From NCBI GenBank assembly GCA_903895845.1, contig CAITVK010000047.1, forward strand, positions 1-36,334: DNA of 36,334 nucleotides. The letters run 5' to 3'. The position numbers were made by a program, and so were the translations under genes. Below, in pieces: positions 1 through 9,054 of this stretch. The notes beneath the pieces are model-generated. The model had not been told where the DNA came from. It ran no database searches and worked only from the letters and a program-made list of their open reading frames with translations. This stretch comes from an uncultured Chitinophagaceae bacterium. Lineage in GTDB: Bacteria > Bacteroidota > Bacteroidia > Chitinophagales > Chitinophagaceae. Position 1 is the first letter of the stretch. Every line of letters begins with the position of its first letter.

Positions 1-328
1 TCAGGATTAAATATGCGAAGATGAAGGTGTGGTTTGTGCTGATTTTGTACGCGTCAGAGCAGACGAGCTTTGCGTCAACTTGGTATGAAGACGTTTCAGT
101 TCGACATTAAGTTGAGTAACAAAAAACAAATAATCGGTATAACTGATTGATTAATAAATATTTAATAACAAATAATTTTAAGACAATGGCAACATTCCCT
201 CTTAAAGAGACCCACAGGGCAATGTCATTTAGTTAGGGAAAGACTGGCAGGTTAAGGTATTTATTAGCGGTTGTCAAGTTTATTGCGGATGTCAAAATAT
301 CCTCTTCGAAAAACAACCCGATTGTCTC

Positions 329-469
329 CCTGAGCCTGTCGAAGGGCAAACATATTCCCAAAAGCAACTATTGATTTTCTAATAACTAGCATACTTGTCA
401 TTAACAGCTTGTTGAAACCGGATATAATAAAGCTACTTTCATTTACTAAACGCCTTCGACGAGCTCAGG
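329..469. repeat. Inverted pair of short palindromic intergenic repeats
   Basis: CCTGAGCCTGTCGAAGG at 329-345 is matched in opposite orientation by CCTTCGACGAGCTCAGG at 453-469, with 15 of 17 positions complementary. The arms are 107 bp apart. Similar CTTCGAC...CTCAGG words are common dispersed intergenic repeats in many bacterial genomes, so this looks like a REP-like pair and not a gene-specific operator. It could fold into a long-range stem in RNA. The identification as a dispersed family is from memory, not from a search. Confidence 0.5.
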
Positions 470-554
470 CTGACACCCTGATTTCCGAAAAGTAGACTAA
501 CTTTTAAACCTTGATTCGCATTAATCTTTAATCTTTTATCAAACTATAAAGTCA

Positions 555-588
555 TTGTTTACATCAGTAGAAAGACGTTTGCTTCTAT
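555..588 (+). promoter_or_regulatory. 34-bp direct-repeat box, distal copy (possible operator)
   Basis: First of two near-identical 34-bp boxes exactly 216 bp apart; 29 of 34 positions agree with the copy at 771-804. The right part contains GTAGAA, ten bases, then TTCTAT: a dyad whose arms match at five of six positions. The dyad, the paired copies and the location ahead of a six-gene degradative run suggest a regulator binding site. No regulator gene is visible in the window. Confidence 0.4.
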
Positions 589-770
589 GTAGGCTGTTGG
601 TTATTGGTAATATTCAGTTAATAACTGGCTTAACAAATGAAAGGCATTGGGGGATAACCTGTATGATTCCGTATATGAACTGGTGTGCGGGTTTGAGTGG
701 GTTTTGATGGTGATTGCGGGTATCAGTATAAATCTCTTGCTTAATATTACTTGATACAGAAGCCTGAACT

Positions 771-804
771 TTGTTTGCATCAGTAGAATAACGATTGCTT
801 CTAC
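771..804 (+). promoter_or_regulatory. 34-bp direct-repeat box, proximal copy (possible operator)
   Basis: Second copy of the box at 555-588, ending 26 bp before the fucosidase start codon. It carries a perfect six-base dyad, GTAGAA, ten bases, TTCTAC (783-804). Its position would let a bound protein act on transcription or early elongation into the polysaccharide genes. It may instead be a dispersed repeat; a genome-wide count would decide. Confidence 0.4.
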
Positions 805-830
805 ACTTCAATGGATAAAATCACTAATAA

Positions 831-2249
831 ATGAAAAGGATAACTGGGTTACTGGTTTGTGTTGTTTGGTTGATGCAAGTGGGGGCGCAAGAGGTTGACA
901 GGGCATCGGCCACCAATGCCAAACTGGAATGGTGGAAGGAGGCACGCTTTGGCTTGTTTGTGCACTGGGGTTTGTACTCGGTGGCAGCAGGCGATTGGAA
1001 CGGGCATCCTTACAAAGGCAATGAACACTTTATGCTGTACGAAAAGATTCCTTGGCAAACCTATAGAGACTCATTGGCAACCAGATTCAACCCAACAAAG
1101 TTCAATGCAGATGCGTGGGTGAAAGCGGTTAAAGGGGCTGGGATGAAGTATATCGTCATCACTTCCAAACACCATGAGGGCTTTGCCATGTACAATTCGC
1201 CCAGTAACGACTACAATATCGTGCAAGCAACGCCTTATCACCAGGATCCGATGAAGGCTTTGGCGGCTGCTTGTGCCAAGTATGGTATCAAGCTTTGCTT
1301 TTATTATTCGTTGGGCAGGGATTGGGCAGACCCCGATGTGCCTACCAACTGGCCTACTAAAGGGGGGAGAAGCAATACCTGGGACTATCCCAACGAGGAT
1401 GGGAAGGTGTTTGACAAGTATTTTAGAAGGAAAGTGATACCACAAGTGACTGAGTTGTTGACGCAATATGGACCGGTTGGGGTATTGTGGTTTGATACAC
1501 CCGAAATGATTGCTGCCGATGAAAGCAAGGAACTGCGGGCTTTGATTAATAAGCTTCAACCCAATTGCATCATCAACCAGCGTATCGGAAATGGGGAAGG
1601 CGACTTTGCTGTGTCCGAGCAGAAGTTAGCAAAGGATGGCAGTGTTGCCGTTAATCCTTGGGAATCTTGCATTACTATCAGTAAGGGTTGGGGGTACAAC
1701 CGTCATGATACCGTATATAAGTCTGCGGAAGTGCTTGTACGTAATTTGATTGAAGTTGCGAGTGCCAATGGAAACCTTTTGTTGAATGTAGGTCCTTCTG
1801 GAGAGGGCGAAATACCGCAGAAATCGTTGGACAGACTGGCAGCAGTGGGTAAGTGGATGCAGATAAATGGGGAGGCCATCTACGGAACAGTTGCCTGGAA
1901 AATGCAAGGGGAAAAGACTTCGGTAGATAAGAAAATAGAAAAGGAGGTAGCTGCTCCAAATACCATGAAAGATGTATTGAATGATGCTACTTCGCAAAAG
2001 ACGCCTGCCGACATCCGATTTACTGCCAAAGGGAACAACCTGTATGTGTTTGCCCGTAGTTGGAAGGAAGCAGTGGTGGCGGTGCAGTCGTTAGGGTTGG
2101 ACAAAAACAATGGAAAGGTGAAGGCCATAGCGTTGTTGGGATATAAAGGAAAGATAAACTGGAAACAAGAAGCAGACGCCTTGAATATTGACGTTCCTGT
2201 TGGGTTTGTACCTGAGATTCAGGTTTATACGTTTAAGATTAACTTTTGA
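831..2249 (+). CDS. Exported alpha-L-fucosidase, GH29
   Basis: A 472-residue glycoside hydrolase that removes alpha-L-fucose from glycans by a retaining mechanism. A signal peptide (MKRITGLLVCVVWLMQVGAQ) points to the periplasm or beyond. Family landmarks appear in order: WWKEARFGLFVHWGLYS near residue 34, a YIVITSKHHEGFAMY block near residue 106, and VLWFDTP, whose Asp222 sits where the GH29 nucleophile lies. The last 120 residues look like the usual beta-sandwich. Length is normal for the family. It is the first of six + strand degradative genes, and its TGA overlaps the first possible ATG of the next gene by one base, implying translational coupling. The family call is strong; the natural substrate is inferred from the neighbours, which suggest a fucosylated sulfated polysaccharide. 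Confidence 0.93.
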   Translation: MKRITGLLVCVVWLMQVGAQEVDRASATNAKLEWWKEARFGLFVHWGLYSVAAGDWNGHPYKGNEHFMLYEKIPWQTYRDSLATRFNPTKFNADAWVKAVKGAGMKYIVITSKHHEGFAMYNSPSNDYNIVQATPYHQDPMKALAAACAKYGIKLCFYYSLGRDWADPDVPTNWPTKGGRSNTWDYPNEDGKVFDKYFRRKVIPQVTELLTQYGPVGVLWFDTPEMIAADESKELRALINKLQPNCIINQRIGNGEGDFAVSEQKLAKDGSVAVNPWESCITISKGWGYNRHDTVYKSAEVLVRNLIEVASANGNLLLNVGPSGEGEIPQKSLDRLAAVGKWMQINGEAIYGTVAWKMQGEKTSVDKKIEKEVAAPNTMKDVLNDATSQKTPADIRFTAKGNNLYVFARSWKEAVVAVQSLGLDKNNGKVKAIALLGYKGKINWKQEADALNIDVPVGFVPEIQVYTFKINF

Positions 2250-2260
2250 TGGTTTGCAAT

Positions 2261-5200
2261 ATGAAACAGCTTTTGTGCTTTTTAGTGATGATTACTTATG
2301 GATTGAAAGCGCAAAAGTGCTTTTCACAAGACCTGGAATCAGTGCCTGCTGGTTGGTCTTGTGCAAAAGGAAGTTTAACCACAGACACCAACCATTACCG
2401 CTTGGGTAATGCATCTGTAGCTTGGAAATGGTCAGCGAAAGATACCTTGAAAGTTACGGGTATTCAATTCGACCCATCGTTGCTTTTTAATTTTAACTAC
2501 AACACATTGGATGTTGGACTGTACAACACTTTGTATAATCCATCTGATAGTGTGGTGATTCAGTTGTATGATAACTACAATCGCCTACGCTATTATTTCT
2601 CCGTACATCTCGGTTATAAAGGCTGGTTTGAGGTAATAAGAAGTTACCGATATGATATGTATAAGCCCAAGAAAGCACCAACCTCATCGGATTCCATCAC
2701 TACAGCCTTTATCCTTGCGCCTAAGACGGGTAGTGGGCAATTTAACTTGGACAATGTAAACTGGATCAATACACACAAGAATACCCCGCTCACCATGATG
2801 ATGCCAGATAGTATCATCAAGACGGGTAATAAAATTCCTCCCTACGATCCAATTAAGATTTATACACTTCCAGCTAATATCCCTATAACCACACCCACTG
2901 CAAGTGAACTCACTGATTTACAAACAGCTAGAAAGTCTTATCTGGCTGATGTAAATACCGCACCTAGTACTGGTGCTAAGAACAATGCGAATACATTTTA
3001 TGCAACAAATGGATATACAAACAATGCAGATGGCACCGTAAAAGGGGCTGCTTTGTTTGCTTATCCGCAGGATGCCGGAGGGCGGTTTGCCACTTTCACA
3101 CAAACACTACAAACATTTGCTTATAGCTGGAACAAAAACAATGCTGATACGGTGAGTCTGAACAAAGCCATCACTATGCTACGCTTCCTGTTGGATAATG
3201 GGAATTATGCAGGTGGATGCTATAAAATAGGACCTTATGATGCGTTGGAACTTTATACCTCTTTGGCAGTACTCAGCAACACGATTTATGCAAAGGATAC
3301 GGTATTGTACAACGACTTGTCCAACTACGTAAAATGGCAGACAACCTTTGGTGCAGCATGGATGCCCACCTCCTTAAATAGTCCATTATTCACCGATAAC
3401 CTGAGGGAAGAGATAACGGGTTATCTGGCTTATCCGCTGTTCTTGATAAGGGATACTGCCACTGCCATCCAACAACTGAAAGGCTTCAATCAATTACTAA
3501 GCAACTTCATGCGTCCCAATGATGGGGTAGAAGACAATGTTAAGATAGATGGTTCGGTCTTTCATCACCAAGCGCATTATTACAACTACACCGAGCCTTT
3601 GTATGCCAACCTTTCCAAGTGGTTATATCACCTACGATACACCCAATTCAAGCCTTCCTTTACAACGTATAAACTGATAAGGGATGCCGCTTATAACTTC
3701 TTCTTGCAAGAGAATACATTTAGTACCACTTATGGTAACAAAGGAGAGTCGCAGCAATCTTCTTTTAAAGCGAATTCTTCCTACCTGTGGCGACTTGCAC
3801 TTTTAGGCAAAGGAATTACGGGCACTGGCAACGACTACAAGATCGGTTGTGCCTACAACAGGTTATTCCCTGCATCGCCTGTTTCGGCATTGCCTGTGGC
3901 TAGCTTTCCCGCAGAGTCGTATCCATCGGGGTTCTATCAGATGAACTATGCCACTATGGGCATCTACAGAAAGAATAACTGGTTGGCTACGATTAAGATG
4001 TTAACTCCCGACTATTGGGGTTCGCAGTGTGGACTAGTAGGAGACAACGGACAACGCAGGGACATTTATAGCCGTTATTTGGGTTATGGAAGTATGGATA
4101 TTCAGTACAAAGGAGGATTAGATTCGTCGGGATATAGTTTTGATAACTACAAATACAACAATGGATATGACCACAACTTTCCCAATGGGGCAACCACTAT
4201 TGTAATGGACTATGATTCATTGGCATGTAATGAAAACTATGGGGACGAATATGCCTACACCGGTTCATTGGCTGGTTCATTGAGTTTTACTAACCGGGAT
4301 ACTAGCTATTCCTTTAAAACAAAGGGAGATTATGGCCTGAGTGCCATGAGTTTTATACAAGCTCCTTATGGTTTCAACGGAGGATGCAGGGGTAACAGGA
4401 GAAATACAACGTTTACCTTTCAGAAGAGTTGGTTTGCATTCGATTCTATCATTGTGTGTTTGGGTTCGGGCATTTCCAACATTGATAACCTGTACCCGAC
4501 TGCTACTAATATCCTGCAGCTTACCGATAGTGGGAAAGTAATGTACCTGAATAGTGTTGCTAACAGTACTTTCCCGTTCACAGCTACGTATAAAGCCAAT
4601 ACGCCTTATCAACTGATTTCACCTTACGGTACAGGATTCTACATTAAATCAAGCGATACCCTACATATTACGGTAGATAAACAACAGTTGTTACTAAATG
4701 CTGCATCAACTACTTCTGTAGGTAATTGGGCAAAGGTCTGGTTGGATCATGGAAAAAGCCCTCAGAATAAAAGCTATGAGTATGTGGTGTTGCCTGCAAC
4801 GACACCTGCTTTGTTGTCTAGGTTTGCTGATAGTATGAGCAAGCCATCTTCGGCATTTTATACTGTTAAACAGGCAAATGCGCAGATGCATTATGTGGTA
4901 TATCGTCCAAAGGGAATGCAGGGATATGCTGTTTTTCAGCCAATCACAAACATTCAGGATACAACCAGTCTGCTGAAAGCAACGGATAATCCCTGCTTGC
5001 TGATGGCGACTAAAGCCAATGATACCGTGCAGCTTACAGTAGTCAACCCAGATCCAAACCTTCAACCGACTACAATACGTTCCAATATAACGGGCGGCTT
5101 TGTGAGTAAATCTGTTGCAACACCTGTTATTGTAACTATCAGGGGTAAATGGAATATCGTTAAGGCTGAATCGGCGATTACGATTACTGGTAAAACAGAT

Positions 5201-5593
5201 TCTACTACCACATTCACAATCATTACTCAATTTGCGCTTCCTAATGATGCCGTATTGAAGAAAGATACGAGCACACTATTAAGTATCAAAGCAAAAGATA
5301 CAGTTCGCTCAACTACCCCTAGGGAGTTCAATCAATCCCTGAAAGTATTTCCAGACCCAATATATCGCAATCAGACAATTACAATCCAATATACATCCCC
5401 ACAAGAAAAGTTGAATGTGCTGGCAGAGGTGTTTAGCCTCAATGGAAGGCGGGTATATTCAACCCTTTTCACAGCAAAGAAGGGAGAGAATAATATTAAG
5501 CTATCGGCAATGAATTTATCGAAAGGTGGGTATATTGTAAGTGTATCAGGGGAAAGTCAGAATCCGTTGGTTACCAAGTTTATGGTGGAATAG
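2261..5593 (+). CDS. T9SS-exported polysaccharide lyase family 8 (chondroitin/hyaluronan lyase type)
   Basis: About 1110 residues. I chose the ATG at 2261 because it opens a clean signal peptide (MKQLLCFLVMITYGLKAQ); ATG at 2249 and TTG at 2246 are alternatives. The N-terminal ~170 residues resemble a lectin-like beta-sandwich, followed by an alpha/alpha toroid and the large PL8 beta-sandwich. In the toroid, DGSVFHHQAHYYNY places His436 and Tyr443 with the same seven-residue spacing as the catalytic His501/Tyr508 of chondroitinase ABC. An SRYLGYG segment and YDHNFPNGATTIV match later PL8 motifs. The C-terminal ~80 residues (PDPIYRNQTI to the end) form a type A T9SS sorting domain, so the enzyme probably works at the cell surface or outside. 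It would eliminate at uronic acids in chondroitin/dermatan or hyaluronan. The exact specificity cannot be read here. Confidence 0.85.
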   Translation: MKQLLCFLVMITYGLKAQKCFSQDLESVPAGWSCAKGSLTTDTNHYRLGNASVAWKWSAKDTLKVTGIQFDPSLLFNFNYNTLDVGLYNTLYNPSDSVVIQLYDNYNRLRYYFSVHLGYKGWFEVIRSYRYDMYKPKKAPTSSDSITTAFILAPKTGSGQFNLDNVNWINTHKNTPLTMMMPDSIIKTGNKIPPYDPIKIYTLPANIPITTPTASELTDLQTARKSYLADVNTAPSTGAKNNANTFYATNGYTNNADGTVKGAALFAYPQDAGGRFATFTQTLQTFAYSWNKNNADTVSLNKAITMLRFLLDNGNYAGGCYKIGPYDALELYTSLAVLSNTIYAKDTVLYNDLSNYVKWQTTFGAAWMPTSLNSPLFTDNLREEITGYLAYPLFLIRDTATAIQQLKGFNQLLSNFMRPNDGVEDNVKIDGSVFHHQAHYYNYTEPLYANLSKWLYHLRYTQFKPSFTTYKLIRDAAYNFFLQENTFSTTYGNKGESQQSSFKANSSYLWRLALLGKGITGTGNDYKIGCAYNRLFPASPVSALPVASFPAESYPSGFYQMNYATMGIYRKNNWLATIKMLTPDYWGSQCGLVGDNGQRRDIYSRYLGYGSMDIQYKGGLDSSGYSFDNYKYNNGYDHNFPNGATTIVMDYDSLACNENYGDEYAYTGSLAGSLSFTNRDTSYSFKTKGDYGLSAMSFIQAPYGFNGGCRGNRRNTTFTFQKSWFAFDSIIVCLGSGISNIDNLYPTATNILQLTDSGKVMYLNSVANSTFPFTATYKANTPYQLISPYGTGFYIKSSDTLHITVDKQQLLLNAASTTSVGNWAKVWLDHGKSPQNKSYEYVVLPATTPALLSRFADSMSKPSSAFYTVKQANAQMHYVVYRPKGMQGYAVFQPITNIQDTTSLLKATDNPCLLMATKANDTVQLTVVNPDPNLQPTTIRSNITGGFVSKSVATPVIVTIRGKWNIVKAESAITITGKTDSTTTFTIITQFALPNDAVLKKDTSTLLSIKAKDTVRSTTPREFNQSLKVFPDPIYRNQTITIQYTSPQEKLNVLAEVFSLNGRRVYSTLFTAKKGENNIKLSAMNLSKGGYIVSVSGESQNPLVTKFMVE

Positions 5594-5628
5594 AGGAAAG
5601 AGCGTGTAAAAGAAATAAATAAGGAATA

Positions 5629-7404
5629 ATGAGTCATTTAAAGAAAGTACTAAATAGTGTAAGTGCGATTGCGGTCGCTACCCTTATCAATGGCGCCTTG
5701 TTTGCGCAGTCAGCAGATACTGCCAAGATCTTTCTTGATTTTGAGCACAATCCCGTCACATCCATCCTGCCCGATTTCTCCTATGCGGGTTATGAATATG
5801 GCGAAAAGGAAATACCTGTGGTTACTAAGAACATATTTAATGTACAGAAATATGGCGTTTCCTCTAATAGTACTGCCGATCAAACGGCCGTAATTCAAGC
5901 CCTTATCGACAAGGTAGGTAAGCAGGTTGGAGGTGTTGTTTATTTCCCTAAGGGTAAATACTACCTCAATCTGGATAGTCTGCATCATCAATCATTAAAG
6001 ATTAATTACAGTAATGTCATTCTACGTGGCGAAGGAAGCGGTGTGGACGGAACAGTCTTCTTCAGTAAATATCCGTTGACACAGCATGAGGTTTCTCCTT
6101 GGTTGAGCCTTGCTGTCATTCAAACTGCTACCGAGCTTCAGCATTCTACTGCCTTCTGGGGATTGGATTTCCTTGATTCTTCCAAAGCGGGCGCTGCAAT
6201 CTCAACGTCTGCGGGTACGGTAAACGATCATATTCAGGCTGCTCCCGTCATCGCACATTTGCTTAAAAATGCAAACAAAGGACAACGGATTATCAATGTA
6301 AGTTCAACCAAAACTTTAAAGGCGGGGTCGGTTATCATCTTGGGTATGTATAATACAACGGATGATTGCAACCTGATGAAAGACATCCTGCAACCAATTG
6401 AAAACTTTGAATCGTACGAACGTTCGGCTTTGGATGCCGGAAAAACGGGTGCGCCTTCTTTTCAGTGGTTGGTGGAAGTAGATAAGGTATTGTCTGAAAC
6501 CAGTTTGCAACTAAAACAACCGCTACGCAGGGATATGCCAATGAAATATAAGCCTGTAATTGCCGCTGCACCAATGTTAAGTGGTATAGGTATCGAGCAT
6601 TTACGTCTTGAAAGTGGTTGGGATGGCTACTATTGCCATCATGGGTGCAACAAAGCGATTCCTGCACAGGGACGGAATATGGATTATGGTTGGTCGGCCA
6701 TTACGCTGTGCCGGGTTAAGAATAGCTGGATAAATGATGTTGAAATTCACAGTTTCACCAACCCAATCTACTTCCTCGATAGCAGAAACTGTACGGCAGA
6801 GAATATCAATATCAGCGGCTATGATGGACATTCCGGTATCAAGATATACAGTCATGCAGCTGATAATCTGATTAAGAATGTTCATTTCTATAATAATTAT
6901 ACGCATGTATTAAGTGGCGAGGGTTGTGCGTATGGCAATGTGTTTTCCAACATCATCTATAAAGCAGCCAGTAATAAAACAGGCAACTTCGATTTTCATG
7001 GCTTTGCCGACAGACGTTTCTCTCCGGCTGCCTATAACCTGTTTGAAAATGTGGTGGGATTAGATCAGGTGTTTAGTGGAGGTGCGGCCAACAATATGCC
7101 TCAAACAGCAGGTAGCAATACTTGGTGGAATATAGAAGAAGGAACTTTTGACAAAAAGGACAATGAGTTCTTTGCTTGTTGGTTATGGAAGACAAAAGAG
7201 AATTTTCATGCTCCCGAGGAACACGTCAAAATGTATCCAAAGAGTATATTGGTGGGCGTTTATTCACCTACTTCCAGAATAAAAATAATGGGAGGGGAGG
7301 AAGACAAACAAAACGAATGGATTTATACCGAAGGCTTTAATAAAGGGAGGGTATTGCCTGCTTCCTTGCATGATGCACAGCTGAAACTAAGGTTGGGGAA
7401 ATAG
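5629..7404 (+). CDS. Exported beta-helix protein, pectate-lyase superfamily (paralog A)
   Basis: A 591-residue secreted protein (signal peptide ending ALFAQ). After a short N-terminal segment (FLDFEHNPVTSILPDFSY) comes a pectate-lyase-3 type opening, FNVQKYGVSSNSTADQTAVI, with GGVVYFPKGKYYL, the hallmark of right-handed parallel beta-helix enzymes. Later coils contain NSWINDVEIHSF, ISGYDGHSGIKIYSH and NFDFHGFADRRF, rich in His/Asp/Arg that could be catalytic. It is paralogous to the next gene, sharing the N-terminal block and the C-terminal ASLHDAQLKLRLGK. It lies 35 bp after the PL8 gene, and the context suggests a lyase or hydrolase on the same polymer. No T9SS domain is seen, so a periplasmic site is likely. 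The specific family (for example one of the beta-helix glycosaminoglycan lyase families) is not determined. Confidence 0.75.
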   Translation: MSHLKKVLNSVSAIAVATLINGALFAQSADTAKIFLDFEHNPVTSILPDFSYAGYEYGEKEIPVVTKNIFNVQKYGVSSNSTADQTAVIQALIDKVGKQVGGVVYFPKGKYYLNLDSLHHQSLKINYSNVILRGEGSGVDGTVFFSKYPLTQHEVSPWLSLAVIQTATELQHSTAFWGLDFLDSSKAGAAISTSAGTVNDHIQAAPVIAHLLKNANKGQRIINVSSTKTLKAGSVIILGMYNTTDDCNLMKDILQPIENFESYERSALDAGKTGAPSFQWLVEVDKVLSETSLQLKQPLRRDMPMKYKPVIAAAPMLSGIGIEHLRLESGWDGYYCHHGCNKAIPAQGRNMDYGWSAITLCRVKNSWINDVEIHSFTNPIYFLDSRNCTAENINISGYDGHSGIKIYSHAADNLIKNVHFYNNYTHVLSGEGCAYGNVFSNIIYKAASNKTGNFDFHGFADRRFSPAAYNLFENVVGLDQVFSGGAANNMPQTAGSNTWWNIEEGTFDKKDNEFFACWLWKTKENFHAPEEHVKMYPKSILVGVYSPTSRIKIMGGEEDKQNEWIYTEGFNKGRVLPASLHDAQLKLRLGK

Positions 7405-7463
7405 GCATTCTGGGATTGGGTTTCATTAACAAATCAAAACAAACATGAACAAACATAAATAAC

Positions 7464-9017
7464 ATGAATATTATAAAATGGTCATTTAAACAATTGTCGG
7501 TTATAGGTGGATTGTCTATGCTGCCTGTCTTGCTGTTTTCACAGGATACTGCAAAGGCCTATCTGGATTACGAGCATAGTCCCGCCACTTCTATTTTGCC
7601 CAACTTTTCTTATGTTGGTTATCACAATGGGGAATTGCCAATCCCTGAAAATACGCAGTTGAAAGTATTTAATGTTACAGACTTCGGGGCAAAGCCTGAT
7701 GATGGCATTTCAGACAAGAATGCGATTCGAAAAGCAATCAAAGCTGCTGAGAATAACGGCGGTGGTATTGTTTTATTTCCTAAGGGAAGGTTTCTTGTAA
7801 ATGAAGATGGGGACGATAAAGATCAGATTGTCATTTCAGCATCCAATATTATTCTTCGTGGTAGTGGCAGTGGGGAAGGGGGAACAGAGTTATTTATGAA
7901 GAATACTTTGTCGCCAAAGGATAGTACCAAAATGTGGACGGTACCTTCTTTATTTGCAACCACCAGTAGGGAAAAGACCGTATCTGTTGGAAGAATCTCA
8001 GATAACGTAGCAATTGGATCTACTTCAATCTATTTGCAAAAACCTGCTGACATCAAGCCCGGTGAATGGTTGCAGATACGGATGCGGAGCAATGATCCTT
8101 CACTGATTAAAAAAGAAATGGGGATCCACGAAGCCGATTCTAGCTGGACTTCATTGGTAAAAGATGGTGCATTTATCAAGATGTATTTTCAGGTGAAGGA
8201 GGTATCCAATAACCATATACTATTGAATGCCCCCATCCCTTATGAAATTGATGCTAAGTATCCTTGGGCGGTTTACAAATTTGCCAACATCAGTGAAGTT
8301 GGACTGGAAAACCTAGCTTTTGTAGGCAACTGGAAAGACTCTTTTGTACACCACCGTTCATGGAAAGATGATAGTGGCTTTTCACTCTGGCACTTCAATA
8401 ATACTGTCAATAGCTGGGTTATAAATTGTAGGTTCACAGATGCCAATGTAGGGTTGACCATTGGTGATTGTGCCAACATCACTGTTTTAAATTGCACGGT
8501 AACGGGTAATCCTGGTCACGAAGCCATAAGTAATACAGGTGGCACCAATGTGCTGTTGGCCAATATCAATCAAATTGCCTCTACCTGGCATTCTGTTGGT
8601 GTGGCAAATACGAGTATGAATACGGTCATCTATAAAGCAAATTATCCGTCTACGTCTTCATTCGAAACGCATTCTTCTCAACCAAGAAATACATTGCTGG
8701 ATGGGGTTACAGGCGGTTTACTCAATAACAGAGGAGGAGGCGCAATTTCCAATATGCCTAACCACATGAGTAACCTTGTCTTCTGGAATTACAAACAAAC
8801 AAATACGGCTAATAACCCATTCGATTTCTGGCCTAAAACATCTTGGTATTGGAAGATTCCGATGCCTGTGGTAGTCGGTTTTACAGGAGGGACAACATTT
8901 ATACATGAGCAATTGAAGTATGAGGAATCTACAGGTAAAGCTGTCTTACCAGGCTCTTTGTATGAAGCACAGTATAAGTTGAGATTGGGTAAATTACCCG
9001 ATTGGTTAAAGAAATAG
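7464..9017 (+). CDS. Exported beta-helix protein, pectate-lyase superfamily (paralog B)
   Basis: 517 residues with a signal peptide ending LLFSQ. It starts like its upstream neighbour (YLDYEHSPATSILPNFSY) and has the same beta-helix opening, VFNVTDFGAKPDDGISDKNA, then GGIVLFPKGRFLV. Conserved later features include NSWVINCRFTDANVG, NCTVTGNPGHEAIS and a His-containing FETHSSQPRN coil. The end, PGSLYEAQYKLRLGK, matches paralog A. It is shorter by roughly 75 residues, mainly in the middle. Side-by-side paralogs suggest either two bond specificities within one polymer or a recent split of roles. It is probably periplasmic. A catalytic role is inferred from fold and context, not from a recognised active site. 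Confidence 0.75.
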   Translation: MNIIKWSFKQLSVIGGLSMLPVLLFSQDTAKAYLDYEHSPATSILPNFSYVGYHNGELPIPENTQLKVFNVTDFGAKPDDGISDKNAIRKAIKAAENNGGGIVLFPKGRFLVNEDGDDKDQIVISASNIILRGSGSGEGGTELFMKNTLSPKDSTKMWTVPSLFATTSREKTVSVGRISDNVAIGSTSIYLQKPADIKPGEWLQIRMRSNDPSLIKKEMGIHEADSSWTSLVKDGAFIKMYFQVKEVSNNHILLNAPIPYEIDAKYPWAVYKFANISEVGLENLAFVGNWKDSFVHHRSWKDDSGFSLWHFNNTVNSWVINCRFTDANVGLTIGDCANITVLNCTVTGNPGHEAISNTGGTNVLLANINQIASTWHSVGVANTSMNTVIYKANYPSTSSFETHSSQPRNTLLDGVTGGLLNNRGGGAISNMPNHMSNLVFWNYKQTNTANNPFDFWPKTSWYWKIPMPVVVGFTGGTTFIHEQLKYEESTGKAVLPGSLYEAQYKLRLGKLPDWLKK

Positions 9018-9054
9018 TTATTTAAATTAAGTTATTGTTTGTCAAATATTTATT

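Larger units (their letters stand above)
1..830. other. Intergenic/leader region upstream of the polysaccharide-degradation genes
   Basis: No convincing complete gene is seen in this AT-rich stretch. An open + frame runs from base 3 to a stop at 108-110 (about 35 residues) and could be the tail of a gene starting before the window, but nothing in it is recognisable. The rest holds an inverted pair of short repeats (329-469) and two copies of a 34-bp dyad-bearing motif (555-588, 771-804). A 65-residue minus-strand open frame at 614-811 looks like chance. The region probably contains the promoter for the fucosidase-lyase-sulfatase run, but I found no clean TTG-N17-23-TAnnTTTG pair just ahead of 831. 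Confidence 0.5.

Noticed and set aside
614-811. 65-residue minus-strand ORF upstream of the fucosidase
   Set aside because: No family resemblance, covers the regulatory-looking repeat, biased composition; likely chance.
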